From Flavobacterium sp. WV_118_3 (GTDB lineage: Bacteria; Bacteroidota; Bacteroidia; Flavobacteriales; Flavobacteriaceae): a stretch of DNA of 64,000 nucleotides. Positions within the stretch are counted from its first letter, which is position 1. Each line of letters starts with the position of its first letter. Under the pieces are notes generated by a model, which did not search any database, was not told the DNA's origin, and worked only from the letters and a program-made list of their open reading frames with translations. The DNA lies in assembly GCF_039778605.1 (NCBI RefSeq), contig NZ_CP156060.1, positions 3,748,001 through 3,812,000 of the forward strand. Direction: 5' to 3'. Of the stretch, positions 36,324-47,000 are shown piece by piece. The position numbers and the translations under genes are program-made.

Positions 36324-39300
36324 ATGAAAATCAACGAACTAGGTAAAACAATTAAGACAGGAGACGACGTAATCATTACGGAGTTTCGCGGTGGTGTAAG
36401 TGCTACAGCTGTTATGCAGGTTCCTGAGGATTCCGAGACTCATATATTACCGGAAGTAGCACTGAAAAGACGTATTCGTTTTAACCCGGAAACCGGAAAA
36501 TTCGAAGGTCATAATGGAATTGAATGGACTGCTCTGGGTTTTGATCAACAACTAAAAGATGCTATTGATCAAGTAGCAGCCGGCCTTCCAAATAAAGCCG
36601 ATCTTGTCGACGGAAAAATACCACTTTCTCAAATTAACGACGCACTGGTTGGGTCGGTTAATTATCAGGGAATTTATAACGCAACAACAAATACTCCGGC
36701 CTTACCGGCTGCATCGGCTCATAAAGGAAAATATTGGGTGGTAAATGTAGCAGGAACGCAGCAGGGTGAAAATTATAAAATAGGCGATTGGGTGATTTCC
36801 AATGGTACGGTTTGGGGACGTGTGCCGAAAGCAGTCGATGTGGATAGCACACCAACTGCCGGAAGTAATAATGCCGTTTCCAGTGCCGGTGTTGCAGATG
36901 CGCTCGCTTTAAAGGCGAATACAGCCGCTGTAAATGCGGGATTGGATTTAAAAGCCAACGTAACGGATTTGACACTAAAAGCCAATATTACGGATTTGAA
37001 TTCCGGTTTGGCGACCAAAGCCAACGTAACCGATCTTGATGCCAAAGCGAATATTACCGATGTCAACATCAAATTAGCGGAAAAAATTAGTGTTGTTGAA
37101 TTTGAAGAAGGTTTGGCCGTAAAAGCGAGTCTGAGTGATTTGGCAACAAAGGCAAACCTAAGTGATTTGGCGATAAAGGCGAACATCACAGATGTTGATA
37201 CAAAGCTGGCTATAAAAGCCAATATCGCTGATGTCAATGCCAGGTTATTGGAAAAAATCAGCGTAGTTGAATTTGAAGAAGGTTTGGCTGTAAAGGCAAG
37301 TTTAAGTGATTTAGCAGTCAAAGCCAATATCACGGATTTGAATTTAAAAGCGAGCAAAGACGAGTTAACTTCCGGTTTAGCTGTAAAAGCAAATGTTGTG
37401 GATTTAGCAACCAAAGCCAACGTAACCGATCTTGATGCCAAAGCGAATATTACCGATGTCAATATCAAATTAGCGGAAAAAATTAGTGTTGTTGAATTTG
37501 AAGAAGGTTTGGCGGAAAAAGCAAGTCTAAGCGATTTAGCGGTCAAAGCCAATATCACGGATTTGAATTTAAAAGCGAGCAAAGACGAGTTGACTTCCGG
37601 TTTAGCTGTAAAAGCCAATGTTACGGATTTAGCAACCAAAGCCAACGTAACCGATCTTGATGCCAAAGCGAACACAGTTGATGTCAATATCAAATTAGCG
37701 GAAAAAATTAGTGTTGTTGAATTTGAAGAAGGTTTGGCGGAAAAAGCAAGTCTAGGCGATTTAGCGGTCAAAGCCAATATCACGGATTTGAATTTAAAAG
37801 CGAGCAAAGACGAGTTGACTTCCGGTTTAGCTGTAAAAGCCAATGTTACGGATTTAGCAACCAAAGCCAACGTAACCGATCTTGATGCCAAAGCGAATAT
37901 TACCGATGTCAACATCAAATTGGCGGAAAAAATTAGTGTTGTTGAATTTGAAGAAGGTTTGGCGGAAAAAGCGAGTTTAAGTGATTTAGCAGTCAAAGCC
38001 AATATCACGGATTTGAATTTAAAAGCGAGCAAAGACGAGTTGACTTCCGGTTTAGCTGTAAAAGCCAATGTTGCGGATTTAGCAACCAAAGCCAACGTAA
38101 CCGATCTTGAGACCAAAGCCAATATTACCGATGTCAATATCAAATTAGCGGAAAAAATTAGTGTTGTTGAATTTCAAGAAGGTTTGGCGGAAAAGGCAAG
38201 TTTAAGTGATTTAGCGGTAAAGGCCAATATCACGGATTTGAATTTAAAAGCAAGCAAAGACGAGTTGACTTCCGGTTTAGCTGTAAAAGCCAATGTTACG
38301 GATTTAGCAACCAAAGCCAACGTAACCGATCTTGATGCCAAAGCGAATATTACCGATGTCAATGCAAGATTAGCGGAAAAAATTAGTGTTGTTGAATTTG
38401 AAGAAGGTTTGGCGGAAAAAGCAAGTTTAAGCGATTTGGCGGTCAAAGCCAATATCACGGATTTGAATTTAAAAGCGAGCAAAGATGAGTTGACTTCCGG
38501 TTTAGCTGTAAAAGCCAATGTTGCGGATTTAGCAACCAAAGCCAACGTAACCGATCTTGATGCCAAAGCGAATATTACCGATGTCAACATCAAATTAGCG
38601 GAAAAAATTAGTATTGTTGAATTTGAAGAAGGTTTGGCGGAAAAAGCGAGTTTAAGCGATTTGGCGGTCAAAGCCAATATCACGGATTTGAATTTAAAAG
38701 CGAGCAAAGACGAGTTAACTTCCGGTTTAGCTGTAAAAGCCAATGTTACGGATTTAGCAACCAAAGCCAACGTAACCGATCTTGATGCCAAAGCCAATAT
38801 TACCGATGTCAACATCAAATTAGCGGAAAAAATTAGTACCGTTCAATTTGAAGAAGGCTTGGCTGATAAAGCCAGTCTAAGTGATTTAGCGGTCAAAGCG
38901 AACATCACGGATGTTGATACAAAATTGTCTGTAAAAGCAAACACAGCCGATGTCAATGCGAAGTTGGCGGAAAAAATTAGTGCTGTTGAATTTGAAGAAG
39001 GCTTGGCTGATAAAGCCAGTCTAAGTGATTTAGCGGTCAAAGCCAACATCACGGATTTGAATTTAAAAGCGAGCAAAGACGAGTTGACTTCCGGTTTAGC
39101 TGTAAAAGCCAATGTTGCGGATTTAGCAACCAAAGCCAACGTAACCGATCTTGATGCCAAAGCGAATATTACCGATGTCAACATCAAATTAGCGGAAAAA
39201 ATTAGTGTTGTTGAATTTCAAGAGGGTTTGGCGGAAAAAGCGAGCCTAAGCGATTTGGCGGTCAAAGCCAACATCACGGATTTAAACTTAAAAGCAAGCA

Positions 39301-42293
39301 AAGAGGATTTAACTTCTGGTTTAGCTATAAAAGCCAACGTAACGGATTTGGCTACCAAGGCGAATTTGATCGATCTTGATGCCAAAGCGAATATTACCGA
39401 TGTCAACATCAAATTAGCGGAAAAAATTAGTGTTGTTGAATTTGAAGAAGGTTTGGCGGAAAAAGCAAGTCTAAGCGATTTAGCGGTCAAAGCCAATATC
39501 ACGGATTTGAATTTAAAAGCGAGTAAAGACGAGTTGACTTCCGGTTTAGCTGTAAAAGCCAATGTTACGGATTTAGCAACCAAAGCCAACGTAACCGATC
39601 TTGATGCCAAAGCGAACACAGTTGATGTCAATATCAAATTAGCGGAAAAAATTAGTGTTGTTGAATTTGAAGAAGGTTTGGCGGAAAAAGCGAGTTTAAG
39701 TGATTTAGCAGTCAAAGCCAATATCACGGATTTGAATTTAAAAGCAAGCAAAGACGAGTTGACTTCCGGTTTAGCTGTAAAAGCCAATGTTACGGATTTA
39801 GCAACCAAAGCCAACGTAACCGATCTTGATGCCAAAGCGAATATTACCGATGTCAATATCAAATTAGCGGAAAAAATTAGTGTTGTTGAATTTGAAGAAG
39901 GTTTGGCGGAAAAAGCGAGTTTAAGCGATTTAGCGGTCAAAGCCAATATCACGGATTTGAATTTAAAAGCGAGCAAAGACGAGTTGACTTCCGGTTTAGC
40001 TGTAAAAGCCAATGTTACGGATTTAGCAACCAAAGCCAACGTAACCGATCTTGATGCCAAAGCGAATATTACCGATGTCAATATCAAATTAGCGGAAAAA
40101 ATTAGTGTTGTTGAATTTGAAGAAGGTTTGGCGGAAAAAGCGAGTTTAAGCGATTTAGCGGTCAAAGCCAATATCACGGATTTGAATTTAAAAGCGAGCA
40201 AAGACGAGTTGACTTCCGGTTTAGCTGTAAAAGCCAATGTTACGGATTTAGCAACCAAAGCCAACGTAACCGATCTTGATGCCAAAGCGAATATTACCGA
40301 TGTCAATATCAAATTAGCGGAAAAAATTAGTGTTGTTGAATTTGAAGAAGGTTTGGCGGAAAAAGCGAGCCTAAGCGATTTGGCGGTCAAAGCCAATATC
40401 ACCGATTTAAACTCCGGTTTAGCAACAAAAGCAAACACAACGGATCTAAACGCGGGCCTAGCTTTAAAAGCAGATACAACCTATGTTAATACAGGATTAG
40501 CAGGGAAAATTAGTGTTGTTGAATTTGAAGAAGGTTTGGCCGAAAAAGCGAGTTTAAGCGATTTAGCGGTAAAAGCCAATATCACAGATGTTAATACAAA
40601 ATTGGCAGATAAAGCCAATGTCACGGATCTGGCATCCAAAGCAGATAGGAGTGATATGCTTTCCCGATTTAATAATATCGCGACTGAGCTGGATGAAAAA
40701 GCAGATCTTCTTAATGTCGATGCTAAGTTAGCAACTAAAGCCAGTACTACACAATTACAGGATGGTTTAGCTGCAAAAGCGAATATCACCGATTTGAATG
40801 CAGGCTTAGCCTTAAAAGCGGATACAACCTATGTTAATACAGGATTAGCAGATAAAGTTAGTGCTACGCAATTACAGGACGGATTAGCCGCAAAAGCCAA
40901 CGCAACGGATCTGGCTGCAAAAGCCAATATCACGGATCTGAATGCCGGATTAGCGTTAAAAGAAAACATTACCGATGTCAATACAAAATTGTCCGGAAAA
41001 GCAAACCTGTCCGATCTGGCTGCCAAGGCAAATGTTACAGATGTCAATATAAAATTTGATGAAACGGCGACGGTTATCCAGGAGGGCTTGGCGTTAAAAG
41101 CTAGTAAGATCGATTTAAGTACCGGATTGGCTTCAAAAGCCAGTGCGAGTGACATGGATATAAAATTTACTGAGGTTACCCATTTGATGGATGCAAAAGC
41201 TAATGCAGATGAGGTGTATGGTAAAATAAATGACCTGAATGCCGGATTGGCTGTAAAAGCAAATACCGCCGATGTGAATCTGAAACTATCCGATCTGAGT
41301 GGTAAGTTGTCCGAAAAAGCCAATGCCAACGAGGTGTATGCGCAATTAGGCCAAAAAGCAAATACAAACGAAGTAGATGCCAAATTTGGTGTCATGTACG
41401 AAGGTCTGGTTAATAAAGCAGATACAATCGGTACTTTAAATGTGAAAGGAGAGTTGCGACCTGGTGATGATTTGAATGAATTCCGACAAACAGGTGTTTT
41501 TTCGCAAAATTCAGATGAGTATGCCAGAGAAGGTAAGAATTATCCGGAGTTTATGGCTGGAATGCTAACCGTAACCCGAAATTTTAATGATGAAGTGATG
41601 TCCTACCAGACATATCATACGTATGGAATGTCTAATAAAGTCTATAATCGGGCATTTTATAATGGCGAATGGTCGCCCTGGAGTTTATTAGGCGCCGGTA
41701 ATGGAAGTGGCGGTGGAGACTACCTGCTTAAATCGGGTAATGAAACCAAATTCGGAAATCTGGGAATCGAAGGTGTGCTTGCGGCTAAAGATAAATCGGA
41801 GAATAAGTCATTGCGAATTGAAACATCTAAAGTCGATATTCCGAATATTCAGGGTGCCGATTATAATTTGAAAAATAACCGGGATATCAGTCTGCAACGT
41901 CAGGGCGGTAATGTCGGAATCGGTACATCGTCACCTAAAGCGCGATTAGACGTTGAAGGAGCGGGTATTTTTTCGGGTCCAGTAACGGCTGCTCCGGGAA
42001 CCGAACCGAACCATGTGTTGACTTTAGGGCAAATGAATAGGGCTGGGGACGATCCAAACGAAAAAGGATTTTTAAAAGTACTTACGTTTCATTTTAACCC
42101 GGAAGGGAAGTATCAGGATTATGACCTGATAAATGCACAAATCAAATATATAATGTACTTCAGAAGCTCGGATGGAAAGTATTTCACACCGCATATCCTG
42201 GAACCCCATAACTACGAATTCTATAATAAAGAAGGCTTTGTCGCTTTCCAGATGGAAGAACAGAGCTATGCCGTAGTTAATTATATAAAATAA
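36324..42293 (+). CDS. Giant coiled-coil tail fibre with ~75-residue repeats and knob domain
   Basis: 1989 residues. After a ~190-residue head (VAGTQQGENYKIGDWVISNG) comes a shaft of short heptad-like pieces (LATKANVTDLDAKANITDV). About 13 near-identical 75-residue units, each containing KISVVEFEEGLAEKASLSDL, are followed by degenerate units to residue ~1695. The tip holds a pyocin-knob-like domain (DLNEFRQTGVFS, YNGEWSPWSLLG), an NVGIGTSSPKARLDVEG segment typical of fibre C-termini, and a final beta domain. It is predicted to be a trimeric fibre carrying receptor-binding tips. Long minus-strand frames across the repeats are artefacts of the repeat composition. Confidence 0.9.
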   Translation: MKINELGKTIKTGDDVIITEFRGGVSATAVMQVPEDSETHILPEVALKRRIRFNPETGKFEGHNGIEWTALGFDQQLKDAIDQVAAGLPNKADLVDGKIPLSQINDALVGSVNYQGIYNATTNTPALPAASAHKGKYWVVNVAGTQQGENYKIGDWVISNGTVWGRVPKAVDVDSTPTAGSNNAVSSAGVADALALKANTAAVNAGLDLKANVTDLTLKANITDLNSGLATKANVTDLDAKANITDVNIKLAEKISVVEFEEGLAVKASLSDLATKANLSDLAIKANITDVDTKLAIKANIADVNARLLEKISVVEFEEGLAVKASLSDLAVKANITDLNLKASKDELTSGLAVKANVVDLATKANVTDLDAKANITDVNIKLAEKISVVEFEEGLAEKASLSDLAVKANITDLNLKASKDELTSGLAVKANVTDLATKANVTDLDAKANTVDVNIKLAEKISVVEFEEGLAEKASLGDLAVKANITDLNLKASKDELTSGLAVKANVTDLATKANVTDLDAKANITDVNIKLAEKISVVEFEEGLAEKASLSDLAVKANITDLNLKASKDELTSGLAVKANVADLATKANVTDLETKANITDVNIKLAEKISVVEFQEGLAEKASLSDLAVKANITDLNLKASKDELTSGLAVKANVTDLATKANVTDLDAKANITDVNARLAEKISVVEFEEGLAEKASLSDLAVKANITDLNLKASKDELTSGLAVKANVADLATKANVTDLDAKANITDVNIKLAEKISIVEFEEGLAEKASLSDLAVKANITDLNLKASKDELTSGLAVKANVTDLATKANVTDLDAKANITDVNIKLAEKISTVQFEEGLADKASLSDLAVKANITDVDTKLSVKANTADVNAKLAEKISAVEFEEGLADKASLSDLAVKANITDLNLKASKDELTSGLAVKANVADLATKANVTDLDAKANITDVNIKLAEKISVVEFQEGLAEKASLSDLAVKANITDLNLKASKEDLTSGLAIKANVTDLATKANLIDLDAKANITDVNIKLAEKISVVEFEEGLAEKASLSDLAVKANITDLNLKASKDELTSGLAVKANVTDLATKANVTDLDAKANTVDVNIKLAEKISVVEFEEGLAEKASLSDLAVKANITDLNLKASKDELTSGLAVKANVTDLATKANVTDLDAKANITDVNIKLAEKISVVEFEEGLAEKASLSDLAVKANITDLNLKASKDELTSGLAVKANVTDLATKANVTDLDAKANITDVNIKLAEKISVVEFEEGLAEKASLSDLAVKANITDLNLKASKDELTSGLAVKANVTDLATKANVTDLDAKANITDVNIKLAEKISVVEFEEGLAEKASLSDLAVKANITDLNSGLATKANTTDLNAGLALKADTTYVNTGLAGKISVVEFEEGLAEKASLSDLAVKANITDVNTKLADKANVTDLASKADRSDMLSRFNNIATELDEKADLLNVDAKLATKASTTQLQDGLAAKANITDLNAGLALKADTTYVNTGLADKVSATQLQDGLAAKANATDLAAKANITDLNAGLALKENITDVNTKLSGKANLSDLAAKANVTDVNIKFDETATVIQEGLALKASKIDLSTGLASKASASDMDIKFTEVTHLMDAKANADEVYGKINDLNAGLAVKANTADVNLKLSDLSGKLSEKANANEVYAQLGQKANTNEVDAKFGVMYEGLVNKADTIGTLNVKGELRPGDDLNEFRQTGVFSQNSDEYAREGKNYPEFMAGMLTVTRNFNDEVMSYQTYHTYGMSNKVYNRAFYNGEWSPWSLLGAGNGSGGGDYLLKSGNETKFGNLGIEGVLAAKDKSENKSLRIETSKVDIPNIQGADYNLKNNRDISLQRQGGNVGIGTSSPKARLDVEGAGIFSGPVTAAPGTEPNHVLTLGQMNRAGDDPNEKGFLKVLTFHFNPEGKYQDYDLINAQIKYIMYFRSSDGKYFTPHILEPHNYEFYNKEGFVAFQMEEQSYAVVNYIK
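37258..40389 (+). repeat. 225 bp tandem repeats within the giant fibre gene
   Basis: Near-identical 225 bp units (for example starting at 37486, 37711, 37936, 38161) encode the 75-residue coiled-coil repeat. One shortened unit interrupts the series near 38836-38980. The DNA identity, higher than protein constraint needs, points to recent expansion by unequal recombination, and shaft length is likely variable between strains. Confidence 0.9.
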
Positions 42294-42313
42294 TACGATT
42301 GAATTTTAATCAG

Positions 42314-42351
42314 AACCTCACAAATAGTTGCAAAACGTTGTGAGGTTTTTT
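42314..42351 (+). terminator. Rho-independent terminator after the fibre array
   Basis: AACCTCACAA and TTGTGAGGTT form a perfect 10 bp stem around a short loop, followed by a T run (TTTTT). It lies 20 bp after the stop of the giant fibre gene and ends the fibre transcript. Confidence 0.88.
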
Positions 42352-42491
42352 ACTCTAAATAACATCGTTAAAACGGTCGTTGCAATAGTCCTGTAAAACA
42401 TTCCGGATCGGGTTTCTTTGAGCCGGATACGACTGTTTGTATACGGTTGATTTTTAGTGCTTTATTTTTTGAAAATAATGGGTTTTGCGAC

Positions 42492-42556
42492 TTACTGCAA
42501 CTACTGAATCGAACGCCCGAAAAACTACTTTTTGCAAAAAAAAATCGTGAATTTTG
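42492..42556 (+). repeat. Boundary repeat C
   Basis: TGCAACTACTGAATC at 42496-42510 matches repeats A and B except at two positions, and GTGAATTTTG at 42547-42556 matches their second block, at a similar distance. It lies between the fibre terminator and the ATPase gene, so the three copies bracket the whole fibre array. The rest of the 301 bp gap 42294-42594 shows only the terminator. Confidence 0.5.
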
Positions 42557-42594
42557 AACTTCAAACAGATACAAAAACAAACAACAAAAATACA

Positions 42595-43905
42595 ATGGAG
42601 TCGAAAAAAATACAGCAATTATTTACATATCTGGAGGAAGTAATTGTCTGGAGAATTAACAATCCTTCCCAGGATTTCAATACAGAATCACCTGGATTTA
42701 GTACTAGTGACCATGAAGGCTTTCCACTAGGCGACTATATCTCGGAGAAAGAGCTTGCCCGTCATGAAGTTGTCATTCTCTTAATGGCACTGATGCCAAG
42801 ATTGGACCCGGCGTTATTAAGACGCATTTATTTAGAGGTACCCAATAGCGTATTATTTGATTTATGTTCAACCAATGATAGTGGCAGGCTTTTTTTACCA
42901 ACTGTTGAAGCCTTACAGTTTATTTTAGGCGGTAGCTGTATCGCAGGAAGATTACAGGCATTGCATTATTTTGATGACTCCAATATATTGCTAAAAGAAA
43001 ATATTCTGAAAGTATCAAATCAGAATGAAAACGCAGTACACAATAAAATTGATGTCACGCAGGAAGCGTTTAACCGCATCCTGTTTGGAATCGAATTACT
43101 GCCGAAAATGAGTAACGATTTTCCGGCAGAACAGTTAAACACCCGTAGATCGTGGAGCGACCTTATACTTCCCCAATCCACGTTAAACGAACTTCAAAGT
43201 ATTGAAGCCTGGTATAATAGTAGTCATATTCTCATGGAAGAATGGGATATGCAAAAAACGCTGAAACCAGGCTTCCGGGTGTTGTTTTATGGCGACCCGG
43301 GAACAGGAAAAACACTGGCCGCGAGTCTTTTGGGGAAATATACAAACCGCCCTGTTTTTAGAGTGGATGTTTCCATGTTGGTTTCCAAATACATTGGTGA
43401 AACGGAAAAGCAACTGGCAAAACTCTTCGACAGAGCCGAAAATAAAAACTGGATTTTGTTTTTTGATGAAGCCGATTCCATTTTTGGGAAACGTACCAAC
43501 GTTCGCGATGCACAGGATAAATATGCCAATCAGGAAGTGTCTTATCTGTTACAGCGTATCGAAACCTTTTCCGGATTGATCATTCTTGCATCCAACTATA
43601 AAAATAATATGGACAAAGCCTTTACGCGACGTTTTCACAGTTGTATCCGATTTAATAATCCAAGACAGGAAGAGCGTTTGCGCATCTGGAAACAGAATTT
43701 GCCCAAACAATTAAACATGGAAGACATCGACCTGGAAGCCATAGCCGGACGTTATGAATTAACGGGGTCAAATATCATGAATGTCATCCAGGATATCAGT
43801 TTAAAAACGATTGCTTCAAAATCGCCTGATTACAGAGTGAGCAAGAACATACTATTGGAAAGTATTCAAAAGGAATATTTAAAAGAAGACAAAATATTCA
43901 GCTAA
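42595..43905 (+). CDS. AAA+ ATPase of the injection system (Afp15-like)
   Basis: 436 residues from ATG 42595. An upstream in-frame start at 42532 would add 21 Lys/Asn-rich residues and overlaps repeat C, so it is not used. Walker A GDPGTGKT is at residue 233, Walker B ILFFDEADS at about 287, and arginine-finger-like TRRFHSCIRF follows. The N-terminal ~180 residues are the winged/adaptor part usual in eCIS ATPases. This ATPase is a hallmark of eCIS loci and is thought to help assembly or cargo loading. It precedes the large cargo-like gene. Confidence 0.93.
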   Translation: MESKKIQQLFTYLEEVIVWRINNPSQDFNTESPGFSTSDHEGFPLGDYISEKELARHEVVILLMALMPRLDPALLRRIYLEVPNSVLFDLCSTNDSGRLFLPTVEALQFILGGSCIAGRLQALHYFDDSNILLKENILKVSNQNENAVHNKIDVTQEAFNRILFGIELLPKMSNDFPAEQLNTRRSWSDLILPQSTLNELQSIEAWYNSSHILMEEWDMQKTLKPGFRVLFYGDPGTGKTLAASLLGKYTNRPVFRVDVSMLVSKYIGETEKQLAKLFDRAENKNWILFFDEADSIFGKRTNVRDAQDKYANQEVSYLLQRIETFSGLIILASNYKNNMDKAFTRRFHSCIRFNNPRQEERLRIWKQNLPKQLNMEDIDLEAIAGRYELTGSNIMNVIQDISLKTIASKSPDYRVSKNILLESIQKEYLKEDKIFS

Positions 43906-44060
43906 ACTTCCCAAAAAACGTAAAAAGTGGTCCGGAAATAAATCAGAACCAACCGATTTTTTCCGGAATAAAATGTTATATGGAGTGTAATCCTTGCGAT
44001 TACACTTTGTATGGCATTGACGATATCATAAAATAAAGGAAACAATATAATTAGTAAACA

Positions 44061-47000
44061 ATGAACGCAGAGAAAGAGAGTAATCCGCAGAAAGCAGCGC
44101 AAAAGAAAGATGAGAAACAGGCAGCGAATTCGCCTTTTTCTCTGCGCGAAACGGAGAATGCCAATTTTCAAACGCAGGAATCGGTGGCTCAAAATGAACA
44201 AACCGGCACCGAAAAAAGTAGCCCACAGTCCGAAAACAAAAGTATTCCGGCTGTTCACGGCTCCAATCCTGCGTATTCCGATGGTTCCGAACAAAAATAC
44301 CAGCAGCTTCAGGCAAGTATGGGAACAACAGGTGAATTAAACCATCCCGATACCAGGCAGAAAGAAATGGAATATCGAAGTACGCTGGGAATTAATGAAT
44401 TAAGAGAATATCACGATGCAAAAACCACCGACGTAAAATCGGAAGGAACAAAACCAGAGGAAACTAAACCAGAGGAAACTAAACCAACCGATGCTGTAGC
44501 AGCGGAAGCAAAGCCGACAGCAGAAGCAAAGCCGGCTGAGACAAAATTACCGGGTGCCAAACCGGCTGATCCCAAGTTGGCTGAAACGGCGCAAAAAGCA
44601 ACCGATGAAAAGCTGGTTGACGTTTCGAATGCAAAAAGCTCAGGTGATGCTGGTGCTTCATCGGAATCAGCTCCTGCTATAAAAGCAGCTGATAAATCGG
44701 ATAAGAAAGATGGCGAAAATGAGGCAGCCGAAGATAAAGTAGCAACAGAAGAAGTCGCGGATACAACACCGAAAACAGCTACTGCCAATCCTGTTTTTAT
44801 GGAGATGCAAGGGCAGGTTGTCGAAACAGCAAAAGCACAGCGAAAACACGGACCAGCAAGTAAGGCATCGCAAGCTGCGCAAGCTGCCGCACCTTCACCG
44901 TCGAATGAACGCCAAAGTATGGCACAAGCCGGTCAGGTAAATAAAATGAGCGCACAGGAGCCGGGGCTATTTAGTGCTGCCGCTTTTAAAGCCGAACTGA
45001 AAAAGAAAATTGATGAGGTACAGCTTCCTAAAAACGAAGAAGATGCCGATAAATTCGAAAAAAATAACAACATCAAGCAGGTCAATGACCGGGCAATGGG
45101 CTCTGTCAAAAAAGAGAAAAACGCTGCTTCGGGAAGTATCCAGAATACCACAGCTGAAAAACCGGATACGGCAAAACAGCCTGTTCGAAATGTTGCCAAA
45201 ATGCCAATTCCGGAACACGGTAAAGCACCAGGTAGTGTTAATGCGGCCAAGGCAATGCCAACAAAAAGAGAGGCTACCAATATTGAAAAACCAATTCAAT
45301 CGGAAACGGATAGCATCGACAGCCAAATGAAAGAACATGGCGTTACCGATCAAATGCTTGCCAATTCTAACGAACCGTCATTCAAAGGGGCTTTAGACGA
45401 GAAAAACAAAGCAAAAGAGCAAAGTAAGGCCGCGACCAACCAATTTAGAATAGACGAAAATCAGAAACTAAACAAAACCCAGAACGAAGCACAGGCACAA
45501 GCCGCGAAGCAAATTGCCGGAATGCATGGTTCCCGTAAAGGCGGATTGGATAAAGTGCTGGGTAACCAGAAAGAAACAGCCTCTAAAGACACCGCTGAAC
45601 GTAAAAAAATTGCCGATAACATCAACAAAATCTATAACGATGCCAAAGGGGATGTTAAAGGTATTTTAGACGGTCTTGATGATACGGTTGCTAAAAAATT
45701 CGCAGCAGGAAGTTTAGCCGCAAAAATTGCTTTTGAAAAGCACGTAGACAAGGAGATGAAAGCCTATAAAAAGAGACGTTATGGCGATTCGTGGCTGGAT
45801 TGGAGAAACTTAAAGCGTGTCAAAGATGCTATGGTAGGGCTTCCGAAGGAAGTAGAACAATACTTTGTGACCGGAAAAGAAAAGTATGTTTCAACAATGG
45901 ATACCTATATTGACGAAATTGCCAATATAGTAGCCAATCAGTTAAATGCGGCAAAAAGAAGAATCGCGACCGGTAAGAAAGAGGTACAGAATTATGTCAA
46001 CACTTTATCACCAAGCTTAAAGAAACTCGGAGCCGCAGCAATTAGCGAAATTCAGGGTAAATTCAATGCGCTTGAAAAAGATGTCGACAATAAAAAAGAT
46101 GCCCTTATTGATGTATTGGCGAAGAAATATGTTGAAAACATTGAAGCAATCGATGCCCGAATTGAAAACTTAAAAGCCATGAATAAAGGCTTGGTGGGTA
46201 TGGCGTTAAGTGCTTTAAGTGGTGTTTTTGCTTTTATTATTGAGGTGAAAAATACGCTGACGAACCTATTGGCAAAAGTGGTTGAGGTAGTAGGAGCCAT
46301 CATCATGGACCCAATCGGATTCTTTGGAAACCTTATTGCGGGTGTCGGACAAGGATTCTCCAACTTTACAACAAACATCTGGACGCACCTTCAAACCGGA
46401 TTCTTTGCCTGGTTAACCGGAGCTGCCAAAGGCGTTACGATTACGATGCCGGACGATATCTTCTCGTTAAAAGGTATTTTCTCAATTACGATGCAAGTGT
46501 TGAATCTGACCTGGAGCGGAATTCGTTCCATTGGAGCAACAGTAGTGGGGGAACCGTTGATGAAAGTATTGGAAACCGGAGTTGAGATTGTACAGGTGGT
46601 ACGTAAAGACGGTATCGCAGGACTTTGGGAATACCTGAAAGACCAGTTCCAGGATATTAAAGCAACGGTAATGGATGCCATTATGGACATCATCCAGAGT
46701 CAGGTTATCCAGGCGGGTATCAAGTGGATTTTAGGATTGTTGTCGCCGGTTGGTGCCTTTGTAAAAGCGATTATGGCGATTATCGATGTGGTGAAATTCT
46801 TCGTACAGCGTGCCGCACAGATTGCCGAATTGATCAGTGCTTTTATGGATAGTATTTCGGCTATTGCCAGCGGTAAAGTGGGCGCTGTAGCCAAATCGAT
46901 CGAAAATGCATTGGCCAAAGCCATCCCGGTATTAATCGGATTGCTGGCCTCAATATTAGGTATCAGCGGACTAGCCGACAAAGTGTTGGGTGTGATTCAT

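Noticed and set aside
36773..41395. Long minus-strand open frames (up to 456 codons) across the giant fibre gene
   Set aside because: They are exact antisense images of the 225 bp repeats, with low-complexity Ala/Ser/Leu products and no start context; the plus strand encodes a coherent fibre.
23892..42293. Diversity-generating retroelement or phase-variable invertase controlling fibres
   Set aside because: No reverse transcriptase, template/variable repeat pair or site-specific recombinase gene is present in the window.
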